NCBI RefSeq assembly: GCF_003443875.1
Contig: NZ_CP027482.1
Coordinates: 682,001-746,000 of the forward strand
DNA: 64,000 nt
Source: Aeromicrobium sp. A1-2
GTDB lineage: Bacteria > Actinomycetota > Actinomycetes > Propionibacteriales > Nocardioidaceae
Direction: 5' to 3'
Below, piece after piece: positions 35,655 through 44,682 of this stretch (position 1 is the stretch's first letter; every line of letters starts with the position of its first letter). Below the pieces are notes generated by a model. It was not told the origin of the DNA. It ran no database searches and worked only from the letters and a program-made list of their open reading frames with translations. A program made the translations under genes and the position numbers.

Positions 35655-36721
35655 ACAGTCGCGACACGGCCTTCACCCTCGTGGCCATCCGGTTCGGCAT
35701 CTTCACGATCGTCTCGTTCCTCGTGACGGGCATGTTGGTCGCGATCATGGGCGGCTTCGGCCTGGGATCGCAGACCGAGTACAAGGCGATCTTCTCGAGC
35801 GCCTCCGAGATCGCTGCCGGCGACGATGTGCGCATCGCGGGTGTCGTGGTCGGCAAGGTCAAGGACGTCAAGATCTATCAGCGCAAGAACGCCCTGGTGA
35901 CCTTCAAGGTCAAGGACGACGTCCCGCTGACGAAGGAGTCGGAGGCGAACATCCGGTTCCTCAACCTGATCGGCTCCCGATACATGTCGCTGTCCGAGGG
36001 CGACAGCGGCGCACCACGACTGGCACCAGGTTCCACGATGCCGATGTCGCGCACGACCCCCTCGCTCAACCTGACCGATCTGTTCCAGGGCTTCCAGCCG
36101 CTGTTCGCGGCTCTGCAGCCCGAAGACGTCAACAAGCTCTCGCTCAACCTGGTTCGCGTGCTGCAGGGTGAGGGCGGCACGGTCCAGGAGCTGCTCGCGA
36201 GCACCGCTTCGTTGACGAACACGCTGGCCGATCGCGATCAGCTGGTCGGCGAGGTCATCACCAACCTGAGCACGCTGATGGGCACGGTCGATGATCACCA
36301 CCAGGAGCTGGACACCCTCATCGTCAGCATGCGGGAGTGGTTCGGCGACCTGGCCAAGGACCGCAAGGTGATCGGCTCGTCCCTGACCAACATCTCGGAC
36401 CTGACCCAGTCGGTGGCCGATCTGCTGACCAGCGGCCGGCCACTACTCAAGGCCGACGTCGCCGAGCTGCGTCGCCTCTTCACGGTGCTGGCCGAGCCGG
36501 ACAACAAGGCCTACCTGGACCGCACCCTCGACCTCCTGCCGGACATGCTCTCGAAGCAGACTCGGATCGGCGTGTACGGATCCTGGTACAACTACTACCT
36601 CTGCGAGTTCCACGGCGGCGTGATCCTTCCGAGTGTCGTGATGAACTCGTTGCCCGAAAGTGCGCAGCAGGCACTGGCCGACTTCTCGCTGTACAGCAAG
36701 GCGAAGAGGTGCCAGTCATGA
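35651..36721 (+). CDS. mce4B: Mce4B, MCE protein
   Basis: A 356-aa MCE protein starting at GTG 35651 on the mce4A stop (GTGA). Membrane anchor about 9-33, MCE domain about 40-120 (AGDDVRIAGVVVGKVKDV), then a helical region rich in Leu heptads. The C-terminal part holds YNYYLCEFHGG, a conserved Cys-containing loop of MceB proteins. Part of the Mce4 tunnel. Confidence 0.9.
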   Translation: MNSRDTAFTLVAIRFGIFTIVSFLVTGMLVAIMGGFGLGSQTEYKAIFSSASEIAAGDDVRIAGVVVGKVKDVKIYQRKNALVTFKVKDDVPLTKESEANIRFLNLIGSRYMSLSEGDSGAPRLAPGSTMPMSRTTPSLNLTDLFQGFQPLFAALQPEDVNKLSLNLVRVLQGEGGTVQELLASTASLTNTLADRDQLVGEVITNLSTLMGTVDDHHQELDTLIVSMREWFGDLAKDRKVIGSSLTNISDLTQSVADLLTSGRPLLKADVAELRRLFTVLAEPDNKAYLDRTLDLLPDMLSKQTRIGVYGSWYNYYLCEFHGGVILPSVVMNSLPESAQQALADFSLYSKAKRCQS

Positions 36722-37704
36722 CACAGCGCAGTGATTCCACGCACTCCAAGATCGGCATCGTCAGCATCGCGGTGCTGCTGCTGGTGATGGTCGCCTCCTT
36801 CAGCCTGCAGAAGCTCCCGGGATTTCGCGGCACCACGTTCCACGCGGAGCTCGCGGACGCGAGTGGACTGCGTACGGGGTCGGACGTCCAGGTTGCCGGC
36901 ATCCGCGTCGGTCGCGTCAACAAGCTCAGCATCGGCCCACAGCGCGTGGTCGTCGACTTCGACGTCAAGGGCGCCACGCTGGGCGCCTCGACCAGGGCCA
37001 GCGTCGAGGTCAAGAGCCTGCTGGGTGACAAGTTCTTGAACCTCACGCCGGCAGGCAGCGGCTCGTTGAGCGGTGGTGCCACGATCCCGCTGGAACGCAC
37101 CGATGTCACGTTCGACATCGTCGGCACGCTTGGTCAGCTCACGACCCAGACCGAGGACATCGACAAGGAGAACCTGACGACGGCGTTGAACTCGCTCGCC
37201 GAGGTCATGGATTCAGCCGCACCCGAGGTCAAGTCGAGCTTCACGGGCATGTCCCGGCTCTCCAAGACGATTGCCAAGCGGGACGGCGAGATCGAGGAGC
37301 TGCTGGCGCGTTCCCGCAACGTCACGAGCCTGCTCGACGAGCGCAAGGGCGACCTCGTCGTGCTGATGAAGCAGGCCGATCTGGTCTTTCAGGAGCTGCA
37401 GCAGCGCAAACAGGCGATCCACGACCTGCTGGTCAACGCGAACGATCTGGCCGTGCAGCTGAAGGGCCTGGTCAAGGACAACGAGAAGCAGCTGCGTCCC
37501 ACGCTGGACAAGATGAAGGACGTCCTGACGTTCCTTCACGCGAGAGAAGACCAGATCGAGACCCTGATCCACAACTACGGTCCGTACGTGAACATCCTGG
37601 GGAACGTCGTCGGCAGCGGCCCGTGGTTCGATGCCTACGTCCCCAACATCACCGGCATCTTCACCGGTGAGTTCCAACCCACACCAACCGGCGGTGGCTC
37701 ATGA
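36718..37704 (+). CDS. mce4C: Mce4C, MCE protein
   Basis: A 328-aa MCE protein: N-terminal anchor about 12-30, MCE domain about 36-115 (FHAELADASGLRTGSDVQVAG), a long coiled-coil-like stretch and a short Pro/Thr/Gly end. ATG 36718 overlaps the mce4B stop by 4 bp. The C-terminal NYGPYVNILGNVVGSGPWFD is typical of MceC/D subunits. Confidence 0.9.
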   Translation: MTQRSDSTHSKIGIVSIAVLLLVMVASFSLQKLPGFRGTTFHAELADASGLRTGSDVQVAGIRVGRVNKLSIGPQRVVVDFDVKGATLGASTRASVEVKSLLGDKFLNLTPAGSGSLSGGATIPLERTDVTFDIVGTLGQLTTQTEDIDKENLTTALNSLAEVMDSAAPEVKSSFTGMSRLSKTIAKRDGEIEELLARSRNVTSLLDERKGDLVVLMKQADLVFQELQQRKQAIHDLLVNANDLAVQLKGLVKDNEKQLRPTLDKMKDVLTFLHAREDQIETLIHNYGPYVNILGNVVGSGPWFDAYVPNITGIFTGEFQPTPTGGGS

Positions 37705-38909
37705 GGGACTGGAGATCGACGCCCAAGATGGCGATCGTTGCCGGTGTCGGCGCCGTGCTGATGCTCGCCTACCTGATCCTTCCCGGAGACGGACCGCGCA
37801 CCGTCACGGCGCACTTCGACCGCGCGATCGCTGTCTACCCGGGCACTGATCTTCGGGTCATGGGTGTGCGGGTCGGTGTCGTGACGGCCGTCGTCCCGGA
37901 CGGCAACAGCGTCCGCGTCGAGATGACCTATGACCGCGAGTACACGCTGCCGGCCGATGCCAAGGCTGCTGTCGTGACGCCGACCCTGGTCGCCGACCGC
38001 TACGTGCAGGTCTTCCCGGCGTACGACGGTGGGAAGGCCATGTCGGATCGCGGTGACATCCCCCTGGATCGCACGCAGACCCCGATCGAGCTCGACCGGA
38101 TGTACAAGGCATTGGACGATCTCGCGGTGACTCTGGGGCCCAAGTCGGGCTCGACCAGTGGAGCGCTCAACAACCTGCTCTCGGCGAGTGCCAAGGCCCT
38201 CGACGGCAATGGCGCAGTCGGGTCCAAGGCCATCCGCAACATGTCGGCCGCGGCAGAGGTGTTCGCGAGCAATCGTGGACCGCTGTTCGACAACGTGCGC
38301 TCGCTCGCCGAGATCACCGACACGCTCGCCAAGAACGACACGATCGTCCAAAGCTTCCTCAAGGATCTCACCGGTGTGTCCGGACAGCTGGCCGGCGAGC
38401 GTGACGAGCTGGCCGATGTCCTCAAGGCGCTTGCCCAGGTGCTCGGAACCGTCGAGGGGTTCGTCCATGACAACCGCAAGACCCTCAGCACCGACCTCGA
38501 GCTGTTGACCAGCCTGCTCGACCGGGTCGACAACCAGAAGGATGCGCTCGGTTTGGTGGTCCAGAAGGGCGCCCTGGCGATGGGCAACCTCGCACTGGCC
38601 TTCGATCCCTCCACCGGCACCTACGGCTCCCGCGTGCAGGTCGCCCCTGGCCTCCAGTTCCGTCCGGACCAGTTCGTGTGCCAGACGCTGACCAACGACG
38701 GCGTTCCCGAAGAGGTCTGTGATGTCCTCACGAACCTCCTGCAGCCGTTGCTTCCCAACACCTCCGGCATGCAGGCTCCGTCCGTTCCGTCGGACCCCGG
38801 AACATCTCCGGACACGTCGGCGCCGGCGGTCACGCCGGACTCGCTGCTGTCCGGCGTGACGGACGGACCTCCGACGCTGCTCTCGCTGCTCGGCGGTGAT
38901 CTGCTGTGA
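37701..38909 (+). CDS. mce4D: Mce4D, MCE protein
   Basis: A 402-aa MCE protein: anchor about 10-27, MCE domain about 34-115 (AHFDRAIAVYPGTDLRVMGVRVG), helical needle, then a disordered Pro/Ser/Thr-rich tail of about 60 residues as usual for MceD. ATG 37701 overlaps mce4C by 4 bp, and its stop overlaps the GTG of mce4E. Confidence 0.9.
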   Translation: MRDWRSTPKMAIVAGVGAVLMLAYLILPGDGPRTVTAHFDRAIAVYPGTDLRVMGVRVGVVTAVVPDGNSVRVEMTYDREYTLPADAKAAVVTPTLVADRYVQVFPAYDGGKAMSDRGDIPLDRTQTPIELDRMYKALDDLAVTLGPKSGSTSGALNNLLSASAKALDGNGAVGSKAIRNMSAAAEVFASNRGPLFDNVRSLAEITDTLAKNDTIVQSFLKDLTGVSGQLAGERDELADVLKALAQVLGTVEGFVHDNRKTLSTDLELLTSLLDRVDNQKDALGLVVQKGALAMGNLALAFDPSTGTYGSRVQVAPGLQFRPDQFVCQTLTNDGVPEEVCDVLTNLLQPLLPNTSGMQAPSVPSDPGTSPDTSAPAVTPDSLLSGVTDGPPTLLSLLGGDLL

Positions 38910-40222
38910 GGACCCTGAGGCGGCACGTGGCGATCGCAGTCGGCCTGGTGCTCCTGCTGAGCGGCTGCACGTTCAACGGCATCTACGACCTGCCCCTCCC
39001 GGGCAACAACGTGGCCGACGACGACAGCTTCGTCGTGAAGGTCGACTTCGCCGACGTGCTGAGTGTCGTCCCGCGAACTGCCGTGATGGTCGCCGATGTG
39101 CCGGTGGGTCAGGTCGAGTCCGTGAGCCGGGTCGGCTGGCACGCCCGGTTGACGATTCGCATCCGCAATGACGTCGTCCTCCCCGACAATGCGGTGGCCG
39201 AGATTCGCCAGACGAGCCTGCTCGGCGAGAAGTTCGTCGCGCTGCTCCCGCCCACGAAGCCGACGGCCTCGGGGGCCGAGCCGGTCAGCACGGGACGCCT
39301 CGGTCCCAACGACTTGATCCCGATGGACAGCACGGGCCGCAATCCCGAGATTGAAGAGGTCCTGGGAGCGTTGTCCTTCCTGCTCAGCGGCGGTGGGATC
39401 GGGCAGCTCCAGACCATCACCCACGAGCTCAACGAGGTCATGGAGGGACGCACCGGCAAGGTGCGCGATGTCCTCGAGCAGCTGAACACGCTGGTCGGAG
39501 CGCTGGACTCCCAGCGCGGCGACATCGTGAAGGCCATGGAGTCGATCAACGGATTGAGCAAGACATTGATAGCCGAGAAGGAAACCATCGGCGACGCCCT
39601 CGACGCGGTGGGGCCCGCGATCGACGTGATGCGCGAGCAGCACTCCCAGCTGGTCAAGATGTTGTCCGAGCTCGACAAGCTCGGTGTGGTCGGCACTCGG
39701 GTCGTCGAAGAGACCAAGGACGACCTCCTCGCGCAGCTGCGGCACCTCGAACCGGTGCTGGGCACGCTGGCCGATTCCGGTGACTCGCTCGTCCCGGGCC
39801 TCGTGGCAGCAGCCAGCTATCCGTTCCCGATCGACGCCGCCACGACGATCCGAGGCGACTTCGCCAACGTCGTGTTCAAGATGCAGATCAATCTCAACCC
39901 GGTGAGCGAGGGCGGGCTGCTTCCGACATCGCTCGACGAGCTCCACACGGTGTGCCGGGCGACGCCGCTCGCACCAATCTGCGGGTCGACGACCGGTGCG
40001 CTGACGCAGCTCTGCTCGGTCATCGCGACGCTGCCCCTGTGCACCGATCCGGCGGCCAACATCGCACCCGACGACGGCGGGACCACACCTGCCCCTTCGG
40101 AGCCGTCGACCACCTCCAGCTCACCCTCGGCTCCGGCGAGCGGCGACACAGGCACCGGCACCGGCCTGGGAACCTCGGTCTGGCAACGATTGCTCGATGG
40201 CCTGCTGGGAGGCGGTGCGTGA
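38906..40222 (+). CDS. mce4E: Mce4E, lipoprotein MCE subunit
   Basis: A 438-aa MCE protein with a lipoprotein signal: basic start, hydrophobic run and lipobox LSGC with Cys21. The mce E subunit is typically the lipoprotein (LprN in Mce4). MCE domain about 45-125 (VKVDFADVLSVVPRTAVMVADVPVG). The last about 75 residues are a Thr/Ser/Pro/Gly-rich tail. GTG 38906 overlaps the mce4D stop; its stop overlaps mce4F by one base. Confidence 0.9.
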   Translation: MRTLRRHVAIAVGLVLLLSGCTFNGIYDLPLPGNNVADDDSFVVKVDFADVLSVVPRTAVMVADVPVGQVESVSRVGWHARLTIRIRNDVVLPDNAVAEIRQTSLLGEKFVALLPPTKPTASGAEPVSTGRLGPNDLIPMDSTGRNPEIEEVLGALSFLLSGGGIGQLQTITHELNEVMEGRTGKVRDVLEQLNTLVGALDSQRGDIVKAMESINGLSKTLIAEKETIGDALDAVGPAIDVMREQHSQLVKMLSELDKLGVVGTRVVEETKDDLLAQLRHLEPVLGTLADSGDSLVPGLVAAASYPFPIDAATTIRGDFANVVFKMQINLNPVSEGGLLPTSLDELHTVCRATPLAPICGSTTGALTQLCSVIATLPLCTDPAANIAPDDGGTTPAPSEPSTTSSSPSAPASGDTGTGTGLGTSVWQRLLDGLLGGGA

Positions 40223-41355
40223 TGAGAAAGGGAATCAAGTTCCGACTGATGGCCTTCGCGCTCCTGAGCGCGGTGGGCATCGTGTACATCGGGAGCTCAT
40301 ACCTCGGCGTGGTCGACCGTCTCCTCGGTCGCGGCTACACCGTGCACGTGCTCCTGCCCGCCTCGGGTGGCCTCTTCGAGGGCAGCGAAGTCACGTATCG
40401 CGGCGTCAAGATCGGCAAGGTGTCGCAGATGGTCGTCGAGGACGACGGTCTGCGCGTCGACGTGGCGCTGCAGGAAGGTACCCGCGTACCCCGCGACTCG
40501 CCCGTGAGCGTCGACAACCTCACCGCCGTGGGGGAGCAGTACCTGTCGTTCGAGCCCGATTCCAAGCAGGGCCCCATGCTGAAGGACGGCGACGTCGTGC
40601 GGGGCACCAAGGACAGCCTCCCAGTTGCCGAGGAAGACCTCCTGCAGAACCTGAATCGGTTCATCTCCAGCGTCGACGGCGATGACCTGAACACCGTCGT
40701 GGGCGAGCTTGGCACGATGTTCGGCGACAACGCGAGCCCCCTGAGGTCGATGATCGACAGCACCCAGCTGTTCGTCGAGGCGGCCATTGCCAACGAGGCG
40801 CCCACGATCGACCTGATCCGCAACGGCCGTACGGTGCTCCAGACCCAGGCAGACAACTCGGCCAACATCCGCGCCTTCGCGCGCGATCTGGCCGATCTCA
40901 CCGACACCTTGGCGACATCGGACTCGGACTTCCGGAAGATCCTGAAGGACGCGGCACCGGCCGCGGACGAGCTGAACCTGCTGGTGACCGATCTGCGCAC
41001 GTTGCTCCCCGAGTTCCTCGACCCCATGATCAGTCTTTCCAAGCTCATCGATGCACGCCTCCCGGCACTCGAACAGCTCCTGGTCACCTTCCCGCGGCTC
41101 GTCGCGGTCGGACCGTCGGCGCTCTCGCCGGGGGTCCAGAAGTTCGGCCGGGTCCACCTCAACCTGAACCAGGATCCGCCGCCCTGCACGCAGGGCTACC
41201 TGCCGGCCGCCCAATGGCGAGCAACGTCGAAGGAGAGCTATGTCCCCTACTACCCGGCCGAGTGCTCGTCCGGAGCTCCAGTGAACATGCGCGGCATGAA
41301 ATATGCTCCGGCCCCCGTCGACTGGAGGAGTCAGCTGATCGGTGGTGAAGAGTGA
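40222..41355 (+). CDS. mce4F: Mce4F, MCE protein
   Basis: A 377-aa MCE protein: anchor about 8-26, MCE domain about 38-120 (VHVLLPASGGLFEGSEVTYRG, with GVKIGKVSQM), helical region and a conserved Cys-bearing C-terminal loop (PPPCTQGYLP, PAECSSG). ATG 40222 overlaps the mce4E stop by one base; its stop overlaps mas4A by 4 bp. It completes the A-F set. Confidence 0.9.
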   Translation: MRKGIKFRLMAFALLSAVGIVYIGSSYLGVVDRLLGRGYTVHVLLPASGGLFEGSEVTYRGVKIGKVSQMVVEDDGLRVDVALQEGTRVPRDSPVSVDNLTAVGEQYLSFEPDSKQGPMLKDGDVVRGTKDSLPVAEEDLLQNLNRFISSVDGDDLNTVVGELGTMFGDNASPLRSMIDSTQLFVEAAIANEAPTIDLIRNGRTVLQTQADNSANIRAFARDLADLTDTLATSDSDFRKILKDAAPAADELNLLVTDLRTLLPEFLDPMISLSKLIDARLPALEQLLVTFPRLVAVGPSALSPGVQKFGRVHLNLNQDPPPCTQGYLPAAQWRATSKESYVPYYPAECSSGAPVNMRGMKYAPAPVDWRSQLIGGEE

Positions 41356-41858
41356 ATCGCGAGAACCTCACGCACCCCGTTCTTGCGGTCGTGCTGGTGG
41401 GTCTGTGCGGGTGGTTGATGCTGTTTGCGTTCAACGGCGCGTCGGCCGCACCGGGATCCACGCCCGCCGAGGCGCAGGCCGATGAGTTCGCTGCCATCCA
41501 GAGCGCGGCCCGGGCAGAGACACTGGCCTTTCTGGAGATCGACCACACCCGGATGGACAAGCTGACCGACCGCGTGATTGCCGGCGCGACGGGAGACTTC
41601 AAGAAGCAGTACAAGGCTTCGCTCGCCGCGCTCAAGGAGTCAGCGACGGCCCAGGAATCCATCTCCGAGGGGCGGGTGGACGAGGTCGGGCTGAGTGAGG
41701 TCGACAGCGACTCCGCGACCGTGTTCGTGGCGGCGGGCAGCGAAGTGAGGAACAAGGAGACCAAGGGTGAGGTCGAAGATCGGTTCTGGCGCATCAAGCT
41801 CTCCATGGTCAAGGAGAGCGGCCAATGGCTGGTCTCCCAGCTCGAGTTCGTGGGCTGA
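41352..41858 (+). CDS. mas4A: Mce4-associated membrane protein Mas4A
   Basis: A 168-aa protein with one N-terminal membrane segment (10-28) and a VirB8/NTF2-like outer domain ending in WLVSQLEFVG, the usual Mce-associated (Mas) ending. GTG 41352 overlaps the mce4F stop. Mas proteins stabilise the Mce complex. Homologue of Rv3493c by position and shape. Confidence 0.85.
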   Translation: MNRENLTHPVLAVVLVGLCGWLMLFAFNGASAAPGSTPAEAQADEFAAIQSAARAETLAFLEIDHTRMDKLTDRVIAGATGDFKKQYKASLAALKESATAQESISEGRVDEVGLSEVDSDSATVFVAAGSEVRNKETKGEVEDRFWRIKLSMVKESGQWLVSQLEFVG

Positions 41859-41861
41859 GCC

Positions 41862-42653
41862 GTGGCCAGGTTGAAGCGCGACGAGCGCATCTGCCCCCTG
41901 TGTGGGGAGAGCATCAAGTCGGTCGCAGTCCGTTGTCGGTATTGTCATGCCGACGTCGAGGCTCAGGCCGAGCCCGGCCCCGACACCAGGGCCCGATCGA
42001 AGATCCAGCGGCTTTCGGGACCGGCAGAGTCCCGCCCCTCGCCACAGGCGGCCCATCCAGATCTCGAGTCGGCCGTGCTCGAGTCGGCCGTGGAGGAGAC
42101 CGCTGTCGGTTCGGAGCAGCCTCCGGCGCCGGCCAGGACTGCGCGCGCCGTCCTGCGCCGGAACCTGACCGTCGTGCTGGCAGTGCTGGTGCTTCTGGCC
42201 GCCGTGGGCGTCGGGGTGAACTGGTGGCGTGCCGAGCAGACGTCCGCGGTGGCTCCCAACGGAGCTCTGGTCGGTGACGACGCGCGGACCCAGGTGCTGG
42301 TGGAGGCCGCCGATCTGTCCCAGCGGGCGTTGTCCTACAGCTACAAGTCGCTGGACAACGACATGGAGGTCGCCCGGGCGCGCATGACGGCATCGTTCAA
42401 GAAGGAGTACGACGCCACGATGACGCAGGTGCGTGACAACACCGAGACCAACCAGATCATCCTTCAGGCGGTTGTGGTGTCGTCGGCCATCATCAGTGCC
42501 ACCGAGCACAAGGCCAAGGTCCTGCTGTTTCTCAACCAGACCACCGAGGTGGGCAAGACCAAGAAGCAGCAGCTGAGCCGCAACAGCCTGGTCGTGACCC
42601 TGACCAGAGGCGATGGCGACTGGCTCATGTCCAAACTGACCGCGTTGGGCTAG
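41862..42653 (+). CDS. mas4B: Mce4-associated protein Mas4B with N-terminal zinc ribbon
   Basis: A 263-aa protein in three parts: an N-terminal zinc-ribbon-like motif (Cys11-x2-Cys14, Cys25-x2-Cys28), a Pro/Ala/Glu-rich linker, a membrane segment (about 102-120) and a Mas-type outer domain ending WLMSKLTALG. Start GTG 41862, 3 bp after mas4A. The zinc ribbon would be cytoplasmic and is not something I know from mycobacterial Mas4B. Last gene of the kshA-mas4B run; a perfect KstR box starts 3 bp after the stop. Confidence 0.82.
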   Translation: MARLKRDERICPLCGESIKSVAVRCRYCHADVEAQAEPGPDTRARSKIQRLSGPAESRPSPQAAHPDLESAVLESAVEETAVGSEQPPAPARTARAVLRRNLTVVLAVLVLLAAVGVGVNWWRAEQTSAVAPNGALVGDDARTQVLVEAADLSQRALSYSYKSLDNDMEVARARMTASFKKEYDATMTQVRDNTETNQIILQAVVVSSAIISATEHKAKVLLFLNQTTEVGKTKKQQLSRNSLVVTLTRGDGDWLMSKLTALG

Positions 42654-42655
42654 AC

Positions 42656-42669
42656 TAGAACACGTTCTA
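42656..42669. promoter_or_regulatory. KstR box (perfect) before fdxD
   Basis: TAGAACACGTTCTA, extended by AC and GT on the outside, lies between mas4B and fdxD, 47 bp before the fdxD ATG. It separates fdxD-hsd4A-SDR as an independent transcription unit. Confidence 0.9.
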
Positions 42670-42716
42670 GTATGTGCGGCGTGGAGTCGCTTCGAGCGTC
42701 ATGAATGGAGACAGTG

Positions 42717-42917
42717 ATGGCAAGGGTTGAGGTCGACTACGACGCATGCGAGTCCAATGCGCTGTGCGAGGCGCTCGCGCCTGACATGTTCATGCTCGAC
42801 GACGACGACAACCTCCAGGTCAGCGACCCGAAGGTGACCGACGAGAACCGCACTCGGGTCGAGCAGGCTGTAGCTGCCTGCCCCAAGACGGCGCTTCGCA
42901 TTGTGGAGGATGCGTGA
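42717..42917 (+). CDS. fdxD: FdxD, [3Fe-4S] ferredoxin
   Basis: A 66-aa ferredoxin with three cluster cysteines: Cys11, Cys17 and Cys55 (CP), separated by CESNALCEALAP, the pattern of P450-partner [3Fe-4S] ferredoxins. Its sterol cluster homologue is Rv3503c, the likely electron donor to CYP125. ATG 42717 was preferred to an in-frame ATG 12 bases upstream because the GGAGA just before it fits as ribosome site. The stop overlaps hsd4A by 4 bp. Confidence 0.9.
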   Translation: MARVEVDYDACESNALCEALAPDMFMLDDDDNLQVSDPKVTDENRTRVEQAVAACPKTALRIVEDA

Positions 42918-43807
42918 GCGAGACCTCCCTCGACGGCCGCGTGGCCGTCGTCACGGGTGCGGGTGCCGGGCTTGGTCGCGCTGAGGCTCTCGCCGTTGCG
43001 CGTGCCGGGGCCCGGGTCGTTCTCAACGACCTGCCCGGAGCCGCCGACGAGACATTGGACGAGCTCACGTCGCTGGGCGCCGAGGCAGCCATCGCCGCCG
43101 GCGACATCGGCGAGGCGTCGACCGCGAGCCTGATCGTCGAGACCGCGCTGCAGAAGTTCGGCTCGTTGGACATCGTGGTCAACAATGCCGGTGTCACGCG
43201 CGATCGGATGCTGTTCAACATGTCTGACGACGAGTTCGATCTGGTCGTCCGCATTCATCTGCGTGGTCATTTCCTGCTCTCCCGCAACGCTGCCGCACAC
43301 TGGAAGCGTGTCGCGAAGGAGACCGGCCAGCCGGTCGACGCCAGTGTGATCAACACGGCTTCTGAAGCGTTCCTCACCGGATCACCGGGTCAGGCCAACT
43401 ACGCGGCAGCCAAGGCCGGCATCACCGCTCTGACTCTGTCGACCGCGCGGGGCCTGTCTCGTATCGGCGTCCGGGCGAACGCCATCTGCCCCCGCGCGCG
43501 TACGGCCATGACGGCCGCAGTGTTCGGGCCCGATGACTCGGGGAGCGGCATCGACCCGTACAGCGCCGATCATGTCGCCCCGCTGGTCGCCTACCTGGCG
43601 TCGCCGGCGGCACGTCGCATCAGCGGCCAGGTGTTCGTCGTCTACGGCGGGATGGTCGCGCTCATGGCGGCTCCCGTCGTGGAGCAGCGCTTCGACACCG
43701 AGGGTGACCTCTGGTCGACCGAGGAGCTCGATCGGACGCTCGGCGGGTTCTTCGTCGACCGCGATCCGGGCACGTCGTTCGCGGCCGACTCCATCCTTTC
43801 GCTCTGA
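42914..43807 (+). CDS. hsd4A: Hsd4A, 17-beta-HSD4-like hydroxyacyl-CoA dehydrogenase
   Basis: A 297-aa SDR: TGAGAGLGRAEAL (14-26), NNAG (90-93), Tyr163-Ala-Ala-Ala-Lys167. The long C-terminal tail after the Rossmann domain and the fdxD neighbour fit Rv3502c (Hsd4A), a dehydrogenase of side-chain beta-oxidation. It is related to the SDR at 5.1 kb. GTG 42914 overlaps the fdxD stop. In mycobacteria this pair precedes yrbE4A; here it follows mas4B. Confidence 0.87.
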   Translation: MSETSLDGRVAVVTGAGAGLGRAEALAVARAGARVVLNDLPGAADETLDELTSLGAEAAIAAGDIGEASTASLIVETALQKFGSLDIVVNNAGVTRDRMLFNMSDDEFDLVVRIHLRGHFLLSRNAAAHWKRVAKETGQPVDASVINTASEAFLTGSPGQANYAAAKAGITALTLSTARGLSRIGVRANAICPRARTAMTAAVFGPDDSGSGIDPYSADHVAPLVAYLASPAARRISGQVFVVYGGMVALMAAPVVEQRFDTEGDLWSTEELDRTLGGFFVDRDPGTSFAADSILSL

Positions 43808-43844
43808 CTCCCACTCCCACCGCACACAGACATCGAGGAAGACC

Positions 43845-44627
43845 ATGAACCGACTGGACGGCAAGCACGCCATCATCACCGGTGGCGCCCAAGGACAAGG
43901 CGAGGCGATCGCGCGGGCGTTCGTTCGCGAAGGCGCCAGGGTCGTCATCGCCGATGTCGCCGACGAGGCCGGATCGGCACTCGCCGCCGACCTGGGAGAC
44001 GCAGCAGTCTTCATCCATCACGATGTGAGTGACGCTGCATCGTGGGACCGACTCGTGCCCGAGGCCGAGTCGCACCTCGGCGCGCCCGTGGACGTCCTGG
44101 TCAACAACGCCGGCATCCTGCGGTTCGGCGAGGTCGACACGATGCCGATGGACGACTTCGACCTGCTCCTCAACGTCAACCAGCGTGGCTGCTTCCTGGG
44201 AATGCGGGCCGTCGCACCGGCGATGAAGCAGGGCCGTCGAGGTTCGATCATCAACTGCTCCTCGGTGGAGGGACTGGCAGGAATGGCCTCGCTGACGGCC
44301 TACACCGGCACCAAGTTCGCGATTCGCGGCATGACGAAGGCTGCTGCGGTCGAGCTGGGCGCGTTCGGGGTGCGAGTGAACTCGGTGCACCCCGGCATGA
44401 TCGACACGCCCATGACCCAGGCCCACGGCGGCGATGCGGCGATGGAGTGGGGCGCGACCCGCGTGCCCCTGGAGCGAGTCGGAACGCCCGAAGACATCGC
44501 ACCGCTCTACGTGTACCTGGCCAGTGATGAGAGCGGCTACACGACAGGTGGTGAGTTCGCGGTCGACGGTGGCGTGACGGCCACCCACTCCTTCTATCCG
44601 GGCAACAGCGGTCGAGGCGGCGCCTGA
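43845..44627 (+). CDS. SDR similar to 3-alpha/20-beta-hydroxysteroid dehydrogenase
   Basis: A 260-aa SDR: TGGAQGQGEAIARAF (12-26), NNAG (87-90), Ser140, Tyr153-Thr-Gly-Thr-Lys157. Blocks such as SIINCSSVEGLAGM and LASDESGYTTGGEFAVDGG resemble mycobacterial FabG3 (Rv2002), a 20-beta-hydroxysteroid dehydrogenase. It lies 37 bp after hsd4A, after GAGGAAGACC, probably in the same KstR unit. It could interconvert a steroid keto/hydroxy group. Confidence 0.82.
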   Translation: MNRLDGKHAIITGGAQGQGEAIARAFVREGARVVIADVADEAGSALAADLGDAAVFIHHDVSDAASWDRLVPEAESHLGAPVDVLVNNAGILRFGEVDTMPMDDFDLLLNVNQRGCFLGMRAVAPAMKQGRRGSIINCSSVEGLAGMASLTAYTGTKFAIRGMTKAAAVELGAFGVRVNSVHPGMIDTPMTQAHGGDAAMEWGATRVPLERVGTPEDIAPLYVYLASDESGYTTGGEFAVDGGVTATHSFYPGNSGRGGA

Positions 44628-44682
44628 GGCCACCCCGGGCCGTGCCACCCCGTCGGACTGAGGAATCGCTGGGGTCCTGGGT

